Source of the DNA: Gammaproteobacteria bacterium
GTDB taxonomy: Bacteria > Pseudomonadota > Gammaproteobacteria > Steroidobacterales > Steroidobacteraceae
Length of the DNA: 8,586 bases
NCBI GenBank assembly: GCA_030040525.1
Contig: JASHTN010000053.1
Span: forward strand, 1-8,586
Reading direction: 5' to 3'
The translations under genes were made by a program, and so were the position numbers. Shown piece by piece: positions 5,687 to 8,586 of the stretch. Every line of letters starts with the position of its first letter. Position 1 is the first letter of the stretch. The notes under the pieces are model-generated. The model ran no database searches and was not told where the DNA came from. It worked only from the letters and a program-made list of their open reading frames with translations.

Positions 5687-5834
5687 TGTCAAGGGATTTT
5701 TACAAGGCCGGGCCGCGCCTGTGCAAGTCGACTGCTTGAAGGAGCTTGCTATCGGTCATGCAGGCCCACGAGAGTGCGTATGCAGGTCGAAGCTGCCGCT
5801 CGTGGCGTTGCGCCGCCAGGTAGCGCCGCGACCT

Positions 5835-7238
5835 CTAGCGCGCGCCCTTGCCGAAGAACACCACCTCGGCGGTCTGCACCAGGATCGACAGGTCGAACAT
5901 AAAGCCGCTGTTCTTGATGTAGTACAGGTCGTATTCGAGCTTCTCGAGCGCCTCACGGTCCGACGCCCCGTATGGGTAGCAGACCTGCGCCCAGCCAGTG
6001 ATCCCGGGCTTCACGCAGTGGCGGTGCATGTAGTAGGGAATCTTCTCCGCCAGACTCGCGACGAACTGGGGGCGCTCGGGCCGTGGGCCTACGAAGCTCA
6101 TGTCGCCGCGCAGCACGTTGAGGATCTGCGGCAGCTCATCGATGTGGGTCTTCCGAATCAGCGCACCGACCCGGGTCACCCGCGGGTCGTGCTCCTGGGC
6201 CCAGCGCTCCTCCCCGTCCGCCTCCGCGTTCACGTACATGCTGCGGAATTTGAGCAGATGGAATGTCTTGCCCCGCAGTCCCACGCGCTCTTGTCGGTAC
6301 AGGATCGGCGCTCTCCAGCCGCCTTCGAGCTTGATGGCAAGGGCCGTCGCCAGCATCACGGGCAATGCCGCGATCAGCAGCAGCGCACTCGCCACGGAAT
6401 CGAGCAGGCTCGACAGAAACAGCCGCGGCGAGCTGCGGCTGAAGCCTCTGCCGAAGATGAGCCAGCTCGGATTGAGCACGTCGATACGCACCCGGCCAGT
6501 CTCGCGCTCGAGGAACGTAGCCAGGTCCGTCACCACCACCCCACCGACCCGACACTCGAGGAGCTCCTGCGCCGGAAAGGCACGGCGCCGATCGTCCATG
6601 GCCACGACGATCTCGAGGATGCGGGCCGACTTGCAAAGCTCGAGCAGAGTCCCCGTCGGCTTGAGGACCCGCTGCTCCGGCACGCGCAGGCTCTCCCCTG
6701 CCGGGCGCACGTAGCCTGCGAGCAGGAACCCACGCTGATCAGCGCGACGCCGCAGCTGCGAGACCACCTGGGCCCGCGTGCCGGTCCCATACACCAGCAC
6801 GCGCCGCCGGAGCGGGGCTTCATCGACCAGCCGGCTGAACCCAAGACGCAGCGCGACAACGACCGTCGCTGCGCTTGCCGACGCCAGCGCCAGCATGTGG
6901 CGCCCGATCGAGAAGGCGGGAAATAGCCGAAAGAATAGCGGGGTCACCACGATACCCGCTGTCACCGCGAGCAGCACGCGGGCAAAGATACCGAGGCCGC
7001 GCGCGCGCTGGCGGCTGCTGTAGAGACCGAAGGCGAGCAAAGAGATCGCCATGACGGCGCCGAAAAACAGCGCCCGTGGCCACAGTGGCCTGTGGGGCTC
7101 CTCCAGGATGGCCAGCCCGACGCCCACGAGCCGCAGCCACCCCACCGCCAGCAGCACCGTGCCGAAGATCGCCGTCTCCAACACGGCGAGCAACACCCTC
7201 GACAAGGCAACCGGCTGACCGAGTAACCGAATTCGCAT
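5835..7238 (-). CDS. PEP-CTERM-system sugar transferase (polyprenyl-phosphate hexose-1-P transferase), 467 aa
   Basis: Initiating enzyme of exopolysaccharide synthesis: it moves a sugar-1-phosphate from a UDP-sugar to undecaprenyl phosphate at the inner membrane. The N-terminal part has about four membrane spans (roughly 12-40, 56-72, 86-103, 113-130), then a Rossmann-like domain starting V147-L-V-Y-G-T-G-T (147-154). A further membrane segment (278-300) leads to the bacterial sugar-transferase domain, with K330-F-R-S-M, D367-E-L-P-Q, G378-D-M-S-F-V-G-P-R-P-E388 and K410-P-G-I-T-G-W-A-Q-V all intact. Length and layout match the transferase subfamily linked to PEP-CTERM/exosortase loci (EpsB_2-like, TIGR03013 type). 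The ATG has a weak ribosome site (GGGAG 16 nt away), but it is the only Met near the first membrane span. The nearby PEP-CTERM gene supports the assignment. No exosortase is in the window. Confidence 0.92.
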   Translation of the reverse strand: MRIRLLGQPVALSRVLLAVLETAIFGTVLLAVGWLRLVGVGLAILEEPHRPLWPRALFFGAVMAISLLAFGLYSSRQRARGLGIFARVLLAVTAGIVVTPLFFRLFPAFSIGRHMLALASASAATVVVALRLGFSRLVDEAPLRRRVLVYGTGTRAQVVSQLRRRADQRGFLLAGYVRPAGESLRVPEQRVLKPTGTLLELCKSARILEIVVAMDDRRRAFPAQELLECRVGGVVVTDLATFLERETGRVRIDVLNPSWLIFGRGFSRSSPRLFLSSLLDSVASALLLIAALPVMLATALAIKLEGGWRAPILYRQERVGLRGKTFHLLKFRSMYVNAEADGEERWAQEHDPRVTRVGALIRKTHIDELPQILNVLRGDMSFVGPRPERPQFVASLAEKIPYYMHRHCVKPGITGWAQVCYPYGASDREALEKLEYDLYYIKNSGFMFDLSILVQTAEVVFFGKGAR

Positions 7239-7312
7239 TTTTTTGGCGCGACACTCCCGCGCTGGCGCCGCGGCTACACGGCACCACGATTCGAACGGTT
7301 TGTGATTTACAT

Positions 7313-7432
7313 TCGATCAGCGGCCACTCCGGACCCGCTGATCTCCCCTTGCTTTATGTCGAACGAAGGATTCGCATCATTGTCATTCGTCGAACTCCCC
7401 AGCGAGCGTTCCGTGCATCGAACAGCGGCCAC
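7313..7432. repeat. Direct repeat of a 15-bp motif, 105 bp apart
   Basis: TCGATCAGCGGCCAC (7313-7327) and TCGAACAGCGGCCAC (7418-7432) differ at one base. The offset of 105 bp is close to ten helical turns. Only the two 15-bp ends of this interval are the repeat. A third, inverted copy of the core CAGCGG is the right arm of the palindrome at 7335-7343. Confidence 0.55.
7315..7343. repeat. Perfect 9-bp inverted repeat in the transferase upstream region
   Basis: GATCAGCGG (7315-7323) and CCGCTGATC (7335-7343) are exact reverse complements with an 11-nt loop. It lies 77 bp before the transferase ATG. There is no T-run on either side, so it is more likely an operator or leader hairpin than a terminator. 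The left arm is part of a 15-bp motif repeated at 7418-7432. Confidence 0.65.
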
Positions 7433-7914
7433 GTAAGGCGAGAAGCCGCGTCCTGCACTCCCCCAGCGCCTACCGCACCGCAGACGCCACGCGCGAAGTA
7501 AATTTTACCGCCATTATTCCCCTTATGTCTGCAGGGCGCGCGCATTTCTTGCGTGGTGCTGCGTAACTCAGTTCCTCCTGGCAACTGGACATTTGACATA
7601 AAGACTAAATGCCACCATCGATCTTTCTCACCCGCGGGTTCCTGCTCCTGCGCTCAGCGCGCTTCGCGCTCGGCCTCCGCATCCACGCGCACGCCGGACT
7701 GGCGGCGGCACGGTCTAGCGTAAGCACGGCGGTATGCACCGGAGCAAGGAGCACTCGCGAATCCCATTCAGGTCTTTGCCTGCACGACAAGGTTCACTGT
7801 ACCCGGATCGCCTTGCAGGAATGTGACCATTCGCGGGCAACGCGACGAGATGGTGAGCTGGTGAAACGCAGTGAGCCACCCGGCTGTTTCGGACACCGGT
7901 TTCGCGCCCGAGCT

Positions 7915-8076
7915 CTACGGCCGGCCATCGACATCGCCCGCTGCGAACACGTGCTTGATGTCGTAGAGCGCGTGATTGTGCCCGCACGGCGCGCGAACGG
8001 TTTGCGCGCCGAGCTCGCGGAGCACCCGACGCGCCAGCGGGCCGAGCGTTGCCTCGTCTACCGCATTGAGATCGCA
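7915..8076 (-). pseudogene. Remnant resembling the C-terminal tail of a nucleotide-sugar dehydrogenase
   Basis: A 53-codon open piece bounded by stop codons on both sides, with no start codon of its own. It reads NAVDEATLGPLARRVLRELG and ends HALYDIKHVFAAGDVDGRP at a TAG (7917-7915). The ending resembles the tails of UDP-sugar dehydrogenases of the WbpA/TviB type, which close with a G-V-L/I-Y-D-V-K segment and S/V-D-G-R-L. Such enzymes make UDP-uronic acids for capsule and exopolysaccharide, in keeping with the transferase next to it on the same strand. Everything before this tail, including the NAD-binding domain, is missing. Recognised by eye from a short tail, so moderate confidence. Confidence 0.45.
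7988..8010. repeat. Strong GC-rich hairpin
   Basis: GGCGCGC (7988-7994) pairs with GCGCGCC (8004-8010). The inner G-A-A / T-T-T pairs lengthen the stem to 10 bp (one G-T) around a 3-nt loop, CGG. It lies inside the dehydrogenase-like remnant, so it may be only a by-product of GC-rich coding sequence. Confidence 0.4.
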
Positions 8077-8127
8077 CTACAATCACGCGGATGAACGTTC
8101 AAACCCGCTGGATAGGAGCTTCACAGA

Positions 8128-8586
8128 ATGTCAACAACGCGCGCTCTACCTGCCGCTGTTGCTCTCATGCTGCTCTTTGCAGTCCGGCAGCCACTGAGCG
8201 CATCGCAGCCTGAGATCATCGGCCCCGGCTGCACAACCGCCTTTTTCATCGACAAGGACTGCTCCGGATACGGAGTCGGGGTCAAATCGAGCGGTGACTA
8301 CCCGCTCAGCCAGGGACACCCGGTGGGAACGCCCGGCTGGTATACGACCGGCGATAAGCCCGATGCCGATGACGAAGACCCGGCCGTCAATACGACGGCG
8401 CAGTGGCAGGCGAAGTGGGGCACTGACAATGCGGCGATGGTTCGCTTTCTGAGCACACGGAAGAACTTCAGCAACACGAGGCGCATCTTCTACCTGTCGC
8501 AGGCCGGAAGTGACCCGAGCGCGAGGATCAACGATCCGCACCGACCATTCCGCACGCTGGCACCGATTCTGACGGCGCTACAGGAT
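8128..8586 (+). CDS. Secreted protein with probable parallel beta-helix (3' end outside window)
   Basis: The first 153 residues of an exported protein; the frame is still open at the window edge. AGGAG at 8114-8118 lies 9 nt before the ATG. A signal peptide is clear: R5, hydrophobic 8-19, cleavage probably near A25-S26. Residues 33-52 (GPGC, then FFIDKDCSGYGVG) and 75-90 (GDKPDADDEDPAVNTT) are Asp-rich segments like the calcium-binding D-x-D motifs that precede surface beta-helix domains. Residues 120-151, with FYLSQAGSDPSARINDP (121-137) then P140-F-R-T-L, match the usual entry to a right-handed parallel beta-helix (pectin-lyase fold), seen in polysaccharide lyases, epimerases and surface proteins. 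C35 and C45 may form a disulfide. A role in acting on polysaccharide is suggested by fold and neighbours only. Confidence 0.75.
   Translation, partial: MSTTRALPAAVALMLLFAVRQPLSASQPEIIGPGCTTAFFIDKDCSGYGVGVKSSGDYPLSQGHPVGTPGWYTTGDKPDADDEDPAVNTTAQWQAKWGTDNAAMVRFLSTRKNFSNTRRIFYLSQAGSDPSARINDPHRPFRTLAPILTALQD

Larger units (their letters stand above)
5262..5834. other. Non-coding stretch between PEP-CTERM gene and sugar transferase
   Basis: About 570 bp without an intact gene. It holds the sigma-54 promoter and candidate enhancer of the PEP-CTERM gene (5313-5409), the deacetylase-like remnant (5426-5602, with a run of seven G at 5564-5570), a 16-bp tandem repeat (5651-5686), and a more A/T-rich spot at 5691-5704. 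On the minus strand that spot reads TGTAAA, 8 bp, GACA. From 5705 to 5834, just beyond the transferase stop codon, I see no gene and no clear terminator. Confidence 0.6.
7239..8127. other. Long non-coding stretch upstream of the sugar transferase
   Basis: About 890 bp between divergent genes with no convincing intact gene. From 7239 to 7600 it looks regulatory: a 9-bp inverted repeat (7315-7343), a 15-bp repeat (7313-7327 and 7418-7432), TCGAAC four times (7291, 7359, 7390, 7418), TGTAAA on the minus strand (7311-7306), and an A/T-rich block at 7498-7530. That block has a weak minus-strand promoter match: CAGACA at 7531-7526, 18 bp, TAAAAT at 7507-7502. From 7600 to 8100 the open frames on both strands have poor, Arg-rich composition; part of this (7915-8076) is a dehydrogenase-like remnant. 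The rest I do not recognise. Confidence 0.55.

Noticed and set aside
5721..6926. 401-codon open frame on the plus strand
   Set aside because: Antisense to the sugar transferase, whose catalytic motifs are intact. The composition is that of a shadow frame.
7470..7514. 14-codon minus-strand frame with AAGGGG before its ATG, upstream of the transferase
   Set aside because: The ribosome site is good, but the frame is too short and has no regulatory-leader features such as codon runs or a following attenuator, so chance is likely.
3270..7595. The 12-mer ACTGGACATTTG at 3270-3281 recurs at 7584-7595, suggesting a third antitoxin operator
   Set aside because: The second copy reads GACATTTGAC, losing the TGTC half, and a 12-base match is expected by chance in a window of this size.
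8066..8083. TTGAGA and TACAAT before the beta-helix gene as a sigma-70 promoter
   Set aside because: The two hexamers are only 6 bp apart, far too close, and no better -35 is present for TACAAT.
7609..8094. 161-codon open frame on the plus strand
   Set aside because: No recognisable domain, Arg/His/Cys-rich composition and no good ribosome site; it partly mirrors the dehydrogenase-like remnant on the other strand.

Overview
This is high-GC bacterial chromosomal sequence. Cdh-type CDP-diacylglycerol diphosphatase, an Xre/RES toxin-antitoxin pair, and a PEP-CTERM protein beside a PEP-CTERM-associated sugar transferase together point to a Gram-negative proteobacterium (gamma or beta class). I cannot name the genus from sequence alone.

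Left half (1-4450), all plus strand. A serine beta-lactamase-fold hydrolase runs in from before the window. It is followed by a small BON-domain lipoprotein, CDP-diacylglycerol diphosphatase (cdh, best start a GTG at 1866), a periplasmic cupin, and an Xre/RES toxin-antitoxin operon. The toxin-antitoxin promoter (TTGATT, 17 bp, TATGAT) carries two palindromic GACA-NN-TGTC sites 21 bp apart, and the antitoxin ATG lies almost at the predicted transcription start. The RES toxin has no conventional start codon where its domain begins; the best candidate is a CTG overlapping the antitoxin stop codon. A 48-residue membrane miniprotein with a good ribosome binding site follows at 4303.

Right half (4450-8586): exopolysaccharide / PEP-CTERM material. 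A minus-strand PEP-CTERM protein lies behind a near-consensus sigma-54 promoter. A minus-strand polyprenyl-phosphate sugar-phosphate transferase of the PEP-CTERM-associated type is intact. The non-coding stretches around it hold two apparent gene remnants, one resembling the N-terminal part of an exosortase-associated polysaccharide deacetylase and one resembling the C-terminal tail of a nucleotide-sugar dehydrogenase, as if a larger polysaccharide locus has been cut down here. The roughly 890 bp upstream of the transferase contains a perfect 9-bp inverted repeat and a 15-bp repeat that share a half-site. At the right edge a secreted protein begins with an Asp-rich segment and the entry to what looks like a parallel beta-helix.

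No exosortase gene, RNA gene, insertion sequence or CRISPR array is visible. The best candidates for new biology are the toxin-antitoxin control region with its odd toxin start, the sigma-54-controlled PEP-CTERM gene, and the remnant-rich, repeat-rich DNA around the sugar transferase.
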